A program made the translations under genes and the position numbers. This document shows positions 39,552 to 48,231 of a stretch of 64,000 bases of DNA, piece after piece (position 1 is the stretch's first letter; each line of letters opens with the position of its first letter). The notes beneath the pieces were generated by a model. It was not told the origin of the DNA. It saw only the letters and a list, made by a program, of their open reading frames with translations, and did no database searches. Source of the DNA: Streptomyces hygroscopicus (GTDB taxonomy: Bacteria; Actinomycetota; Actinomycetes; Streptomycetales; Streptomycetaceae); assembly GCF_026168105.1 (NCBI RefSeq), contig NZ_LBMW01000018.1, positions 1 through 64,000 on the forward strand, given 5' to 3'.

Positions 39552-40371
39552 CCGCCTCCACCCCGTGGAGCTCGACCTGCTGGTGGTTCCCCCGCGGGCC
39601 CGTACCGGCTGGAAGGTGCTGCCCGCCCGCGTCGTCGCGATGTGCGCGGTCGAGCTCCAGAAGCTGCGCCACGACCGCACCGAGCTGTACACCCGGGCGG
39701 TCCAGCCGGCGCTGTGGCTGCTCATCTTCGGGGAGACGTTCACCCGGATCAAGGCGATCCCCACCGGCGGGATCCCGTATCTCGACTACCTCGCGCCCGG
39801 CATCATCGCCCAGTCCGCGATGTTCATCGCCATCTTCTACGGCATCATGATCATTTGGGAGCGGGATGCCGGGATTCTCACGAAGCTGCTGGTCACACCG
39901 ACGCCCCGGGCCGCGCTCATCACCGGCAAGGCCTTCGCCGCCGGCGTGAAGGCACTGGTCCAGGCGGTCGTCGTCGTCCTGATCGCGGCGGTGCTCGGCG
40001 TCGCGATGACCTGGAATCCGCTGCGCCTGCTGGGCGTGGCGGTGGCCGTGGTCCTGGGCTCGGCCTTCTTCTCCTGTCTGTCGATGACGATCGCGGGCAT
40101 CGTCCTCACCCGTGACCGTCTGATGGGCATCGGCCAGGCGATCACGATGCCGCTGTTCTTCGGCTCCAACGCCCTCTATCCGGTCGCGGTCATGCCCGGC
40201 TGGCTCCAGGCCGTCAGCAAGGTCAACCCGCTGAGCTACCAGGTCGACGCGCTGCGCGGTCTCCTGCTCGGCACCCCGTCCCACCTGCCGGCCGACTTCA
40301 CCGTCCTGACGGTGGCCGCGGCCCTGGGCGTCACCTCGGCCTCGTCGCTGCTGGGGCGGCTGGCCCGCTGA
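39511..40371 (+). CDS. ABC-2 type permease
   Basis: 286 residues with six helices. ELYTRAVQPALWLLIFGETF begins the membrane part, and the ABC-2 signature area is GIGQAITMPLFFGSNALYPV and PLSYQVDALRGLLLG. The ATG at 39511 has AGGAG 9 nt upstream. The start lies 41 bp inside the ATPase gene. Partner of the DrrA-type ATPase. Confidence 0.92.
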   Translation: MSEAPAAPRPASADRLHPVELDLLVVPPRARTGWKVLPARVVAMCAVELQKLRHDRTELYTRAVQPALWLLIFGETFTRIKAIPTGGIPYLDYLAPGIIAQSAMFIAIFYGIMIIWERDAGILTKLLVTPTPRAALITGKAFAAGVKALVQAVVVVLIAAVLGVAMTWNPLRLLGVAVAVVLGSAFFSCLSMTIAGIVLTRDRLMGIGQAITMPLFFGSNALYPVAVMPGWLQAVSKVNPLSYQVDALRGLLLGTPSHLPADFTVLTVAAALGVTSASSLLGRLAR

Positions 40372-40430
40372 GCGCGGGCCGGGGCCCGGCCGGGCCGGAG
40401 TGTGTCGACGATCCGTGCCGACGGCGGAGG

Positions 40431-40613
40431 TCATCTCTTCTGCCAGAACGCCATCAGATCCGCGAGAGCCCTGATGATCTCGGGGCGCTCCGACGCCTCC
40501 GCCTTGCGCAGGCTGATGACCAGCGACAGCAGGATCATGGCGACGAAGAGGCCGACCACGTAGAGGAAGAGCTGCGGAGCAGCTGCGGCCATTTGTTCGA
40601 GCACGGCCCACAT
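40431..40613 (-). CDS. 60-residue single-pass membrane protein
   Basis: MWAVLEQMAAAAPQLFLYVV continues into one membrane helix (GLFVAMILLSLVISL) and a helical, charged cytosolic tail (RKAEASERPEIIRALADLMA). GGGAGG lies 4 nt before the ATG. No family recognised. Possibly coupled to the coding-like frame immediately upstream. Confidence 0.6.
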   Translation of the reverse strand: MWAVLEQMAAAAPQLFLYVVGLFVAMILLSLVISLRKAEASERPEIIRALADLMAFWQKR

Positions 40614-40615
40614 AC

Positions 40616-40756
40616 CGCCTCCCGAAGGTCCCGGGCCGCCGCTTCCGAGAGACTGTGGCGCCGTGCGGTGAGCGGCTCGATGCCCACGACCGCGGTGTCC
40701 TGCTCGGCGAGTTCGGCGGGTACGGCGTCATCGAGTCCGGCGAGTTCGGCGCCCAT
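40616..40756 (-). other. Coding-like frame in front of the small membrane protein
   Basis: From an ATG at 40756 the frame encodes MGAELAGLDDAVPAELAEQD followed by TAVVGIEPLTARRHSLSEAA and ARDLREA, with strong GC bias at third positions, until it reaches the start codon of the membrane protein. It then loses the bias. It could be a small acidic protein, or the N-terminal half of a longer membrane protein interrupted by a frameshift. Confidence 0.35.
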
Positions 40757-40928
40757 GCGGCTCCGTCTCGTCGACGCTGGCGGTGGCGGGGAGGACTCCT
40801 CGTCGCCGCCTGACCAGTTACTTCGAGGTATCAAGATAGCCGTACGGACACCGTCACCACGCCTGACTCGCACATTCGTTCACTCGTTAGGACGCTTATC
40901 GGCCCCCATGCCGCGCGTCTGCGCCGGG
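40757..40928. other. Regulatory gap before the acidic frame
   Basis: Contains AT-richer stretches near 40817-40845 and 40875-40900, the likely promoter of the minus-strand small gene or genes. No clean inverted repeat was found. Confidence 0.4.
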
Positions 40929-41336
40929 TCAGCCCAGCAGTGGGATCTCGATGGCGGGGCAGCGGTCCATGACCATCTCCAGACCGGCCTCGCGCGTTCT
41001 GCCGTACGCCCGCTCGTCGACGACGCCCAGTTGGTACCAGACGGCCTTGGCGCCGATCGTGACGGCATCCTGGGCGACCGCGCCCGCCAGGTCGCTGTTG
41101 ACGAAGACGTCGACGACGTCGACCGGGAAGGGGATCGCGCCCAGCGAGGCATAGCCCCGCTCGCCGTGGACCGTCTCGGCCTTCGGATGGACCGGAACGA
41201 TCCGCTTTCCGAAGCGCTGGAGGACGGCAGCGACCCCGTAGGCCGCACGGCGCTGGTTCGTGGACAGGCCCACGATCGCCCAGGTGTCGCCCAGCTCGGT
41301 GAGGATCTTGCGGATCGTTGCTGAGTCGCCGTACAC
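40929..41336 (-). CDS. CoA-binding (YccU-type) protein
   Basis: 135 residues, a single CoA-binding Rossmann fold. It opens with TWAIVGLSTNQRRAAYGVAA. VVDVFVNSDLAGAVAQDAV and AIGAKAVWYQLGVVDE-like strands follow, ending CPAIEIPLLG. AAGGGG precedes the GTG start. Small proteins of this family bind CoA or NAD. No partner is evident. Confidence 0.87.
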   Translation of the reverse strand: MYGDSATIRKILTELGDTWAIVGLSTNQRRAAYGVAAVLQRFGKRIVPVHPKAETVHGERGYASLGAIPFPVDVVDVFVNSDLAGAVAQDAVTIGAKAVWYQLGVVDERAYGRTREAGLEMVMDRCPAIEIPLLG

Positions 41337-41510
41337 GGCCGGTCCCCTTCGACGTCCCGCGGCGCGGAAGCCACGCGCCGCCTGCTGTGCAGGCAACAGC
41401 GGGCGGGAGACGGTGATTCCCCACGGCCCGGCGACCGGCCGCGGGGAACCGGTCCCGCAGACGCTGTCCGGAAAGGTGCCCGCTTCCCTGCGCCGGGGCG
41501 TTCGCCCGCC

Positions 41511-41516
41511 TACGCT
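41511..41516 (+). promoter_or_regulatory. -10 box of leaderless CysRS-like gene
   Basis: TACGCT ends 6 nt before the GTG at 41523. Confidence 0.5.
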
Positions 41517-41522
41517 CACCTC

Positions 41523-42206
41523 GTGCTCCGTATCATCGACGACCGCACCGGCGAGCCCACCGAGATCCGTCCGGGCCTGGTCCGCGTCCACGCGCACGTG
41601 GCCGGGACCGACACGTCGGCCCTGCGTGTGCTGCTGGTGGCCGATGTACTGGCCCGGGCCCTGGAACTCGGCGGCACGCCCGTCGTCACGGTCGGCGCCC
41701 CGCCCGCCGCGCTCCGGGTGCGCGCCGACGACCTCGGCATCCGCCCCACGGAGCCGGACGCGCCGGGGGTCGGACGGGCCCTGCACGTCCTCGGCGCGCG
41801 GGACAGCGCACCCGCCGGGGTACACCTCGAGGTCGCCCCGGCGACCGGTCCCGCCGACTCCGGTGCGCCACCGCCGGTCGTACGCCTCGCCCTGCTCGCC
41901 CGCCCCCGACGGGAGCCCGCCGACCTCGGCACGGCCGCGCTGACGGAGGCCCGGGACACGCTGCTGCGCTGGCGCAAGGCCGTCGCCGCCTGGGCGACAA
42001 ACCCCTCCAAACCCATCCCTGAACAGGTGCGGCAGGAGCTGCGCGCCGCCTGGGAGGACGATCTCGACGTGCCCGCCGTCCTGGCGGCGCTGCGGCGCGT
42101 GGAGGGCGCGGACGACATGCCGGACGGCGCGCGCTTCGAAACGTACGCTTACGCCGACCGGCTGCTCGGTCTCGAGCTCACCCGCGAGATCGGGGCCCAG
42201 ACATGA
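41523..42206 (+). CDS. Short cysteinyl-tRNA-synthetase-like pseudoenzyme
   Basis: 227 residues. The start LRIIDDRTGEPTEIRPGLVR aligns by eye with the first strand of CysRS/MshC, and LLVADVLARALELGG with the helix that follows the HIGH motif. The HIGH position is replaced by SALRV. No KMSKS or zinc cysteines are present. The end (DDLDVPAVLAALRRVE, FETYAYADRLLGLELTREIG) resembles the CysRS helical domain. The family call is inference. Translation is coupled to a SixA-type phosphatase. Confidence 0.55.
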   Translation: MLRIIDDRTGEPTEIRPGLVRVHAHVAGTDTSALRVLLVADVLARALELGGTPVVTVGAPPAALRVRADDLGIRPTEPDAPGVGRALHVLGARDSAPAGVHLEVAPATGPADSGAPPPVVRLALLARPRREPADLGTAALTEARDTLLRWRKAVAAWATNPSKPIPEQVRQELRAAWEDDLDVPAVLAALRRVEGADDMPDGARFETYAYADRLLGLELTREIGAQT

Positions 42207-42745
42207 TCACCCGTTCCGGAGCGGGCCCACTGCGCCGACTCGTGGTGCTGCGGCACGCCAAGTCCGCGTGGCCCTCGGGCGTCGCCGACCATGAACGGCC
42301 TCTCGCGCCACGCGGCCGCCGCGACGCCCCGGCCGCCGGGCGCGCGCTCGCCGAGGCCGACTGCCTGCCCGACCTCGCGCTGTGCTCGACGGCTGTACGC
42401 GCCCGCGAGACCTGGGAGCTGGCCTCGGCCCAGTGGGGCACCCCGCCGCCGGTACGCCTCGAGCCACGGCTGTATGCGGCCGACGTACCGGACCTGCTCG
42501 AAGCCGTGCACGAAGTACCCTCCGTGGTACGGACGTTGCTGCTGATCGGGCACAATCCGGGGCTCGCGGAGCTGGTGCTGTCCCTCGCCGGGGACGGGCT
42601 CGACGACACGCTGGACCGGGTCCGCGCCAAGTTCCCCACCTCGGCAATCGCCGTCCTCGCCTGGCACGGCGTCACCTGGGACGCCCTCGCCCCCGCCACC
42701 GCGTTCCTGACGGACGTGACCGTGCCGCGGGGTACGGCGCAGTAG
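42203..42745 (+). CDS. SixA-type histidine phosphatase
   Basis: 180 residues. The RHG nucleophile motif is LVVLRHAKSAWPSG, the second His region is LLLIGHNPGLAELVLSL, and an ERPLAPRG motif follows the first helix. Such enzymes dephosphorylate phosphohistidine in phosphorelays or small phosphoesters. It overlaps the CysRS-like gene by ATGA, implying a shared pathway. Confidence 0.88.
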   Translation: MITRSGAGPLRRLVVLRHAKSAWPSGVADHERPLAPRGRRDAPAAGRALAEADCLPDLALCSTAVRARETWELASAQWGTPPPVRLEPRLYAADVPDLLEAVHEVPSVVRTLLLIGHNPGLAELVLSLAGDGLDDTLDRVRAKFPTSAIAVLAWHGVTWDALAPATAFLTDVTVPRGTAQ

Positions 42746-42748
42746 CGG

Positions 42749-44740
42749 CTAGCCGACGTGGACCCGGGGGCGGCGCGCCGGGTCGGGCTCGGCGCGGCGC
42801 AGCACCTCCCGCGTGACCGGGGCGACCTCGCCGTCCCCGAACACCAGGAAACGCAGCAGATGGCTGAACGGGTCGCCCTCGGTCCAGTTGAAGTAGGCGT
42901 GCGGCACCTCGCCGGTGCGGTCGCGGAGCTCCATCAGGACCGCCGCGATGGTGTTGGGCACGGTCGCGCCCGCCACCCGCAGCCTGCGCACCCCGTGCTT
43001 CTCGTCGCCGTGCACGCTCAGATCGGCGGTGAAGTCCGAGGAGTCGGTGACGAACACCTCCAGGAACAGCACCGGCCGTCCGTCCGGGATATGGGTCTGC
43101 TCGCGCTGGCTGTACTCCTTGGCGCGGTACTCCCGGGTGCTGTGCTCCTGGGGCTCATTGGCGATCAGCCGCAACGGCCCGCTCGCTGCCGCCTCGTCGA
43201 TGAACCGGGCCGCGTCCTCGTCGAACGTGACGGCCGCCGCGCGCAGTTCGAAGGCTCGGTGCACACGTGACGCGAACGACGTGACCAGGATCGCGACGAT
43301 GAAGATCAGTGCGATCTTGATGCCGTCCGGGCGCTCGATCACGTTCGTGACGAGGGTGTACGCGAGGACCGCGGTGATCGTTCCGAAGCCCGCGGCGGCG
43401 GCCCGGTGGCCGCGCCGGTGCACGGCGACGGTCGAGGCGAACGCCGCCGAGAGCATCAGCACGAGGACGCCGGTCGCGTACGCGCCGCTCTGCTCGTCGA
43501 CGTTGGCGTCGAACCAGAGCGTGATGAAGAACGCGGCCGCCATGAAGACCAGGACTAGGGGGCGTACGGCGCGGGTCCACTCCGGGGCCATGCCGTAGCG
43601 CGGCAGATACCGCGGTACGAGGTTGAGCAGGCCTGCCATCGCGGAGGCGCCCGCGAACCAGAGGATCGCGATCGTCGCGATGTCGTAGACGGTGCCGAAG
43701 CCCTCCCCCAGGTGCTGGTGCGCGAGATAGGCGAGCGCGCGCCCGTTGGCCGGGCCGCCGCTCTTGAAGGCGTCCTGCGGGATCAGGATCGTGGTCGCCA
43801 GGCTGGACAGCAGCAGAAGGCAGCTCATGATCACGGCGGCCGTGGTGAGCAGCTTGCGCGTGTCGCGCACCCGTCCGGCCGGGTCCGCATACGTGTCCGA
43901 CGGGTCGCCCTTGACCTGTGGCATCACCGCCACGCCTGTCTCGAAGCCGGACATGCCGAGCGCCAGCTTCGGGAAGACCAGGAGCGCCACACCGATCATC
44001 GCGAGCGGTGAGGAGTGCTCCGCGGTCATCGCGTGCGTCCAGTCGCCGATCCTCACCGGGTGGCTCAGCACCTCCCAGGCGGAGACGGCCAGCACGACGA
44101 CGTTGAGGGCCAGGTACGCGGCCACCAGCGTCACCGCGATACCGATGGCCTCGCTGAACCCCTTCAGGAAGACGGCACCGAGCGCGGCGAGCAGGAAGAG
44201 GGTGATCCAGGTGTTCCCGCCGTCCATCCAGTGCGGAGTGAATGGGTTCTCCACCACGTGGGCGGCTGCGTCCGCGGCCGACAGCGTCATCGTGATCATG
44301 AAGTCGGTGGCCGCGAAGCCGAGCAGGACGAGGACGAAGACCTTCCCCGCCCACCACGGCAGCAGGCGCTCCAGCATGGCGATCGAGCCCTCGCCGTGCG
44401 GGCTCTCATGGGCCACCCGGCGGTAGACAGGGAGCGCGCCGAGGAGGGTCAGCGCGATCAGCACGAGCGTGGCGAGCGGCGACAGGAGCCCGGCGGCGAG
44501 CGCGGCGATACCGGGCTGGTAGCCGAGGGTGGAGAAGTAGTCCACACCGGTCAGACACATGACCCGCCACCAGGTGTGGCCCTGGTGCTCGGCGTCCGGG
44601 GTGGCGTGCGGACCCGGGTGCCGGGCCGTCCGCTCGCTCAGGCCATCCAGGAGCCAGGCCCGCCAGCGGGCCGGGGCGGCGGAGGGCCGCGAACGGCCCG
44701 GCTCTGCGGCGTCCGGGCTCTCCACCTGGGTGCCGGTCAT
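42749..44740 (-). CDS. APC-family permease with C-terminal cytosolic domain
   Basis: 663 residues. About twelve helices (TGVDYFSTLGYQPGIAALAA, LALGMSGFETGVAVMPQVKG, YDIATIAILWFAGASAMAGL), then some 180 soluble residues with VLFLEVFVTDSSDFTADLSV. GGGAG lies 7 nt before the ATG. APC members carry amino acids or potassium. The long cytosolic tail is typical of a distinct actinobacterial subgroup whose substrate is not known to me. It converges on the SixA gene. Confidence 0.87.
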   Translation of the reverse strand: MTGTQVESPDAAEPGRSRPSAAPARWRAWLLDGLSERTARHPGPHATPDAEHQGHTWWRVMCLTGVDYFSTLGYQPGIAALAAGLLSPLATLVLIALTLLGALPVYRRVAHESPHGEGSIAMLERLLPWWAGKVFVLVLLGFAATDFMITMTLSAADAAAHVVENPFTPHWMDGGNTWITLFLLAALGAVFLKGFSEAIGIAVTLVAAYLALNVVVLAVSAWEVLSHPVRIGDWTHAMTAEHSSPLAMIGVALLVFPKLALGMSGFETGVAVMPQVKGDPSDTYADPAGRVRDTRKLLTTAAVIMSCLLLLSSLATTILIPQDAFKSGGPANGRALAYLAHQHLGEGFGTVYDIATIAILWFAGASAMAGLLNLVPRYLPRYGMAPEWTRAVRPLVLVFMAAAFFITLWFDANVDEQSGAYATGVLVLMLSAAFASTVAVHRRGHRAAAAGFGTITAVLAYTLVTNVIERPDGIKIALIFIVAILVTSFASRVHRAFELRAAAVTFDEDAARFIDEAAASGPLRLIANEPQEHSTREYRAKEYSQREQTHIPDGRPVLFLEVFVTDSSDFTADLSVHGDEKHGVRRLRVAGATVPNTIAAVLMELRDRTGEVPHAYFNWTEGDPFSHLLRFLVFGDGEVAPVTREVLRRAEPDPARRPRVHVG

Positions 44741-44979
44741 GTTGCGATCTCCCTGTGATCGGTCGGGCGGCCCGGCGGGCCGCTGCTGTGGCCGGGTCTG
44801 CGGACGACACCGGACGTCGGGACGACGAGCGAGTATCCACTACGACGACGTGTGCCCCGGCGCCGGGGGCGAACGCACAGGGGGCCCTGGCGGGGGCGAC
44901 GAGCCGGGAGCCGGGATGCCGGTCCGCGCACCGCGCCGCCAGGTCCCGGCCCTCGTGCGGCGCGCGCCCGGCCACCGCA

Positions 44980-44985
44980 TACGCT
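44980..44985 (+). promoter_or_regulatory. -10 box of leaderless yigZ gene
   Basis: TACGCT ends 6 nt before the ATG at 44992, the same hexamer and spacing as the TetR and CysRS-like genes. Confidence 0.55.
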
Positions 44986-44991
44986 GGGCCG

Positions 44992-45618
44992 ATGCAGGAC
45001 GAGTACCGCACAGTCGCCCGCGCGGGCGTGCACGAGACCGAGGTCAACCGCTCCCGCTTCCTGTGCGCCCTCGCCCCGGCCGCCACCGAGCAGGAGGCCC
45101 AGGACTTCATCGCGGGCGTCCGCAAGGATCACGCGGACGCCACCCACAACTGCTACGCGTACGTCATCGGCGCGGACGCCGCGGTCCAGAAGGCGAGCGA
45201 CGACGGCGAACCGGGCGGCACCGCGGGCGTGCCCATGCTCCAGATGCTGCTGCGCAGGGACATGCGGTACGTCGTCGCCGTGGTCACCCGGTATTACGGC
45301 GGCGTCAAGCTGGGCGCGGGCGGGCTCATCAGGGCGTACGGGGGAGCGGTGGGCGAGGCCCTGGACGCGGTCGGCACGCTCACCCGCCGCCGCTTCCGGC
45401 TCGCCACGGTGACCGTCGACCACCAGCGCGCGGGCAAGGTGCAGAACGATCTGCGGGCGACCGGCCGCGAGGTGCGGGACGTGCGCTACGGCGAGAACGT
45501 CACGATCGAGATCGGGCTGCCCGACGCCGATGTGGAGGCGTTCCGGGCATGGCTCGCGGACGTCACAGCTGGCACGGCAGGGTTCGCACTGGGCGGAGAG
45601 GCGTACGGGGACGCATGA
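44992..45618 (+). CDS. YigZ/IMPACT family protein
   Basis: 208 residues. The IMPACT signature is DDGEPGGTAGVPMLQMLLRR plus VVTRYYGGVKLGAGGLIRAY, followed by the C-terminal ferredoxin-like domain. Roles in translation regulation or stalled-ribosome response are suggested for the family. It forms the left border of the accessory island. The transposase remnant begins right after its stop. Confidence 0.92.
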   Translation: MQDEYRTVARAGVHETEVNRSRFLCALAPAATEQEAQDFIAGVRKDHADATHNCYAYVIGADAAVQKASDDGEPGGTAGVPMLQMLLRRDMRYVVAVVTRYYGGVKLGAGGLIRAYGGAVGEALDAVGTLTRRRFRLATVTVDHQRAGKVQNDLRATGREVRDVRYGENVTIEIGLPDADVEAFRAWLADVTAGTAGFALGGEAYGDA

Positions 45619-46109
45619 CGGACCGACGGCCGTCCTTGCCGCGCCGGTCGGGGTGCAAGGACCGGCGCAGCACCAGCCAGTTGGCATGGCCGTCGGCCGG
45701 GTTCTCGTCTTTGGCCTTGAGGGCGAAGGCCGTCCAGTCGTAGAGCCGCTCGCCCTTGGCGCCGTCGCCGCAGGAGCGGCGTTCCCACTGGTCACGTGCT
45801 CTTCGCGTAGTGGAGCAGGTCGTCGGCGCGTTTCACAATGACGTAGTCGCGGACCGCGTCACGCAGCCGCTCGGCGTCCCACACCGATCCATTCAGCAGC
45901 CACTGCATCCTGTCCGCGGTCACATGCCAGGCACGTTCCGACAGCGTCCAGCCGTTCTTCTCCGGCAGCTCCGCCGGCAGCCCCTCAATGAATTGCGCGA
46001 ACACCGCCCGAGGCTCCGGCCGGTTGAACAAGTACCCCAACGAACCAGTCAAGGTGGCCAGTTCAGCATCCCACCCGGCTATCTGCCCAGCCGTCACACC
46101 CAGCATCAT
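45619..46109 (-). mobile_element. IS701-type transposase remnant in two pieces
   Basis: The 5' piece (46109-45792) is an open frame of 105 codons with GSLGYLFNRPEPRAVFAQFI, KNGWTLSERAWHVTADRMQW and WDAERLRDAVRDYVI, the N-terminus of IS701 transposases. The next piece (45795-45619), in another frame, reads DQWERRSCGDGAKGERLYDW and HANWLVLRRSLHPDRRGKDG, an internal IS701 segment. The central part with the first catalytic residues and the C-terminus are gone. No clear terminal inverted repeats remain. Confidence 0.75.
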
Positions 46110-46307
46110 GCCCGGTCAACGACACCACGCAGGCACCGTCACAAGATCTCCGGCTGTAGTACCTGCTTCAGCAGGGCAAAGAATGCGATTCGCGCTCTTT
46201 CCACCGGCCGGATCGAGGAGCACGGGGATCTCCTTGACGCCGCGGTCAAGCACTTGACGCACCGCGACATCGACGTGCACGGGCTTTTCGAAGACCTGAT
46301 GGGATAG
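46110..46307 (+). pseudogene. Tail of an unknown protein, 5' end lost at the IS remnant
   Basis: The last part reads AKNAIRALSTGRIEEHGDLL then DAAVKHLTHRDIDVHGLFED and LMG before TAG at 46305. No usable start precedes it, and upstream sequence in frame is antisense to the transposase. It ends 21 nt before the WXG-type gene and may have been the first gene of that operon. Confidence 0.45.
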
Positions 46308-46328
46308 CGAGACGGGGGGACACAAGCT

Positions 46329-47624
46329 GTGACGGATTCCTGGGTGGGCGGCGACATCGACGGTCTGGCCGCCATGGGCACCGCCCTCACCGGTGCCAAG
46401 GAGCACCTGGACGACATCGTCAAACCGCTCAGCAAGGGAGTCGACAAGCTCGTCAAGGACGCGGGCTGGAAGGGCGAGGCCGCCGAGAAGTTCGAGGCCG
46501 CCTGGACCAAGGACGCGATCACCGCCGGCGGCTTCGCCGAACTGGTGTACGCGGTGGGCAAGGAGCTCACCGACCTGGCCACCAACCTGTCCTCAGCCAA
46601 CACGGCACTGCAGAACGCCGCCCATGTCGCCCAGAAGAAGGGTGTGTCCATGGGGCCGAAGGGGGAGCCCATCCCCCTCGCGACGAACAACCCGCCCTCC
46701 GAGAAGGAGGAGCAGGCAACAAAGGACAACAACGACTACACCACCCTCTACACGGAGCTGATGCACCAGGCCCAGCGTGCCCGGCTCCTCGCCGCCAAGC
46801 ACATCGGCCAGCTCTACGCCGAGATCGACCCCAGCGAGCCGATGCAGAAGGGCGACAAGATCGTGGTCGCCGACTACCTGCGCGGCCTGTGGACCGCTGG
46901 GGCGGAGGGCGACCGGGCGCTCAGCCTGGACATGGCGGACGACATCAAGCACGCCCAGGAGGAGCACGACAAGGCGCTGTCCGCGCTGAAGGACGAGGAG
47001 GCCAAGTTCCGGACGGCGGACGCGAACCTCCCCAAGGCATTCAAGCTGCGCGGGGAGTGGCAGGCCGCCGCCGACCAACTCGACAGCCTGGAAGGGCGGC
47101 TGGCCGGGCTGGAGAACGGCAGCTCCCATATGCCGTACGACCGGTACCTCAACTACAAGATGGCGGACGTCCTGCGCGGCAGTGAACTCGCCGAGGGCGC
47201 TCCCCGGTTCCTCAAGGAGATCCCGGTAATCGACGTCGCGGCCACGGTGACCGCCGGCGGTCTGGAGGCCGAGCAGGACCACGACGAGGGCTGGTCCTGG
47301 GGCCACTCGGTGCTCGTCGACGTGGGCGGCGGCCTGGTGGCCCTGGGTGCCGGTGTCGGTCTCGCGGCCTCGATCCCGGTGGACGGGGTGGTCGCCACGG
47401 CCGCGGTCGGCGGCGCGGTCGTCGTCGGCGTGGGAACTTTCGCCGACAAGCTGTTCCACGAGCACTGGAGCGAGGACTGGGACGACCACGGCGCGGTCGT
47501 GGGCACGCTGTACGGCATCGGCCACTCCGGGGCCCAGGCGTGGCACGCGGGCGAGGGTATGGTGACCGGCACCGGCCACTGGATCGGCGACAAGTCCAAG
47601 GCGCTGTGGAACAAGATCTTCTGA
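46329..47624 (+). CDS. WXG-type protein with glycine-rich hydrophobic segment
   Basis: 431 residues. Residues 1-100 look like a WXG/ESX helical hairpin (KDAGWKGEAAEKFEAAWTKD, W47-x-G49). A long charged coiled-coil region follows (about 190-265), then a Gly/Val/Ala-rich hydrophobic segment (about 325-375, VLVDVGGGLVALGAGVGLAA) and a 55-residue tail with several Trp and His. No signal peptide. Such a layout fits a type VII secretion substrate or effector. GTG start with GGGGGG upstream. Sixteen nt before a membrane-protein gene. Function inferred. Confidence 0.68.
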   Translation: MTDSWVGGDIDGLAAMGTALTGAKEHLDDIVKPLSKGVDKLVKDAGWKGEAAEKFEAAWTKDAITAGGFAELVYAVGKELTDLATNLSSANTALQNAAHVAQKKGVSMGPKGEPIPLATNNPPSEKEEQATKDNNDYTTLYTELMHQAQRARLLAAKHIGQLYAEIDPSEPMQKGDKIVVADYLRGLWTAGAEGDRALSLDMADDIKHAQEEHDKALSALKDEEAKFRTADANLPKAFKLRGEWQAAADQLDSLEGRLAGLENGSSHMPYDRYLNYKMADVLRGSELAEGAPRFLKEIPVIDVAATVTAGGLEAEQDHDEGWSWGHSVLVDVGGGLVALGAGVGLAASIPVDGVVATAAVGGAVVVGVGTFADKLFHEHWSEDWDDHGAVVGTLYGIGHSGAQAWHAGEGMVTGTGHWIGDKSKALWNKIF

Positions 47625-47640
47625 TGTTGGTGGGGACGAC

Positions 47641-48231
47641 ATGATAAGTACGGCGGACGGCGTCCCCGGGGAGCAGGTGGAGCCGGCGGCGATTCCGCGC
47701 CTGGGCACCACCTGGTTCGACCGGGGCGCCGGGTACTGGCTGCGCCGGATCGCACATGGCTGCTTCCAGCTCGCCCTGCTGCTGTTCGCCGGGCTCGTCG
47801 TGACCGCCTTCTACGCGGGGTTCTGGGAAGCGGTGGGGGTGCCCCGCTCCGTACGTACCGCGGTGTACGCGGTGACGGTGGTCGCCTGCCTGCTCAGCCT
47901 CGTCGCGGGTTTCGTGCGCACCCGGCGCGCACCGGTGGAGATCCCCAACCCCGAGCAGGCATGGCGGGAGCACCGTTCCCGGCAGCGCAGGAACGCCGCC
48001 TCGGCCGCCGGCGGCCGCTGGACGCTGCTGCTCCTCGCGCCCGTCCTGCCCGCCACCGTCGCCTGGGCGATCGGCACCTGGGCCGCCCCGACGCTCGCGC
48101 GCCGCACCGCCGCCGAGATCGGCGCCCGCGAGGACTACGAGCGCCGGGTACGCGAGCAGGAGGAGCGGGTCGAGGCCGCCCGACCGCTTCCGCCCCGCAA
48201 CCGGGCCGAGCGCCGCCACGGACGCCGCTGA
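47641..48231 (+). CDS. Three-helix membrane protein, partner of the WXG-type protein
   Basis: 196 residues. Helices near 40-60 (FQLALLLFAGLVVTAFYAGF), 72-92 (AVYAVTVVACLLSLVAGFV) and 122-148 (WTLLLLAPVLPATVAWAIGT), with a long Arg/Glu-rich cytosolic tail. Translated from ATG 47641 after GGGG, in the same transcript as the WXG-type gene. No family recognised. It could be an immunity protein, an export partner or a receptor. Confidence 0.65.
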   Translation: MISTADGVPGEQVEPAAIPRLGTTWFDRGAGYWLRRIAHGCFQLALLLFAGLVVTAFYAGFWEAVGVPRSVRTAVYAVTVVACLLSLVAGFVRTRRAPVEIPNPEQAWREHRSRQRRNAASAAGGRWTLLLLAPVLPATVAWAIGTWAAPTLARRTAAEIGAREDYERRVREQEERVEAARPLPPRNRAERRHGRR

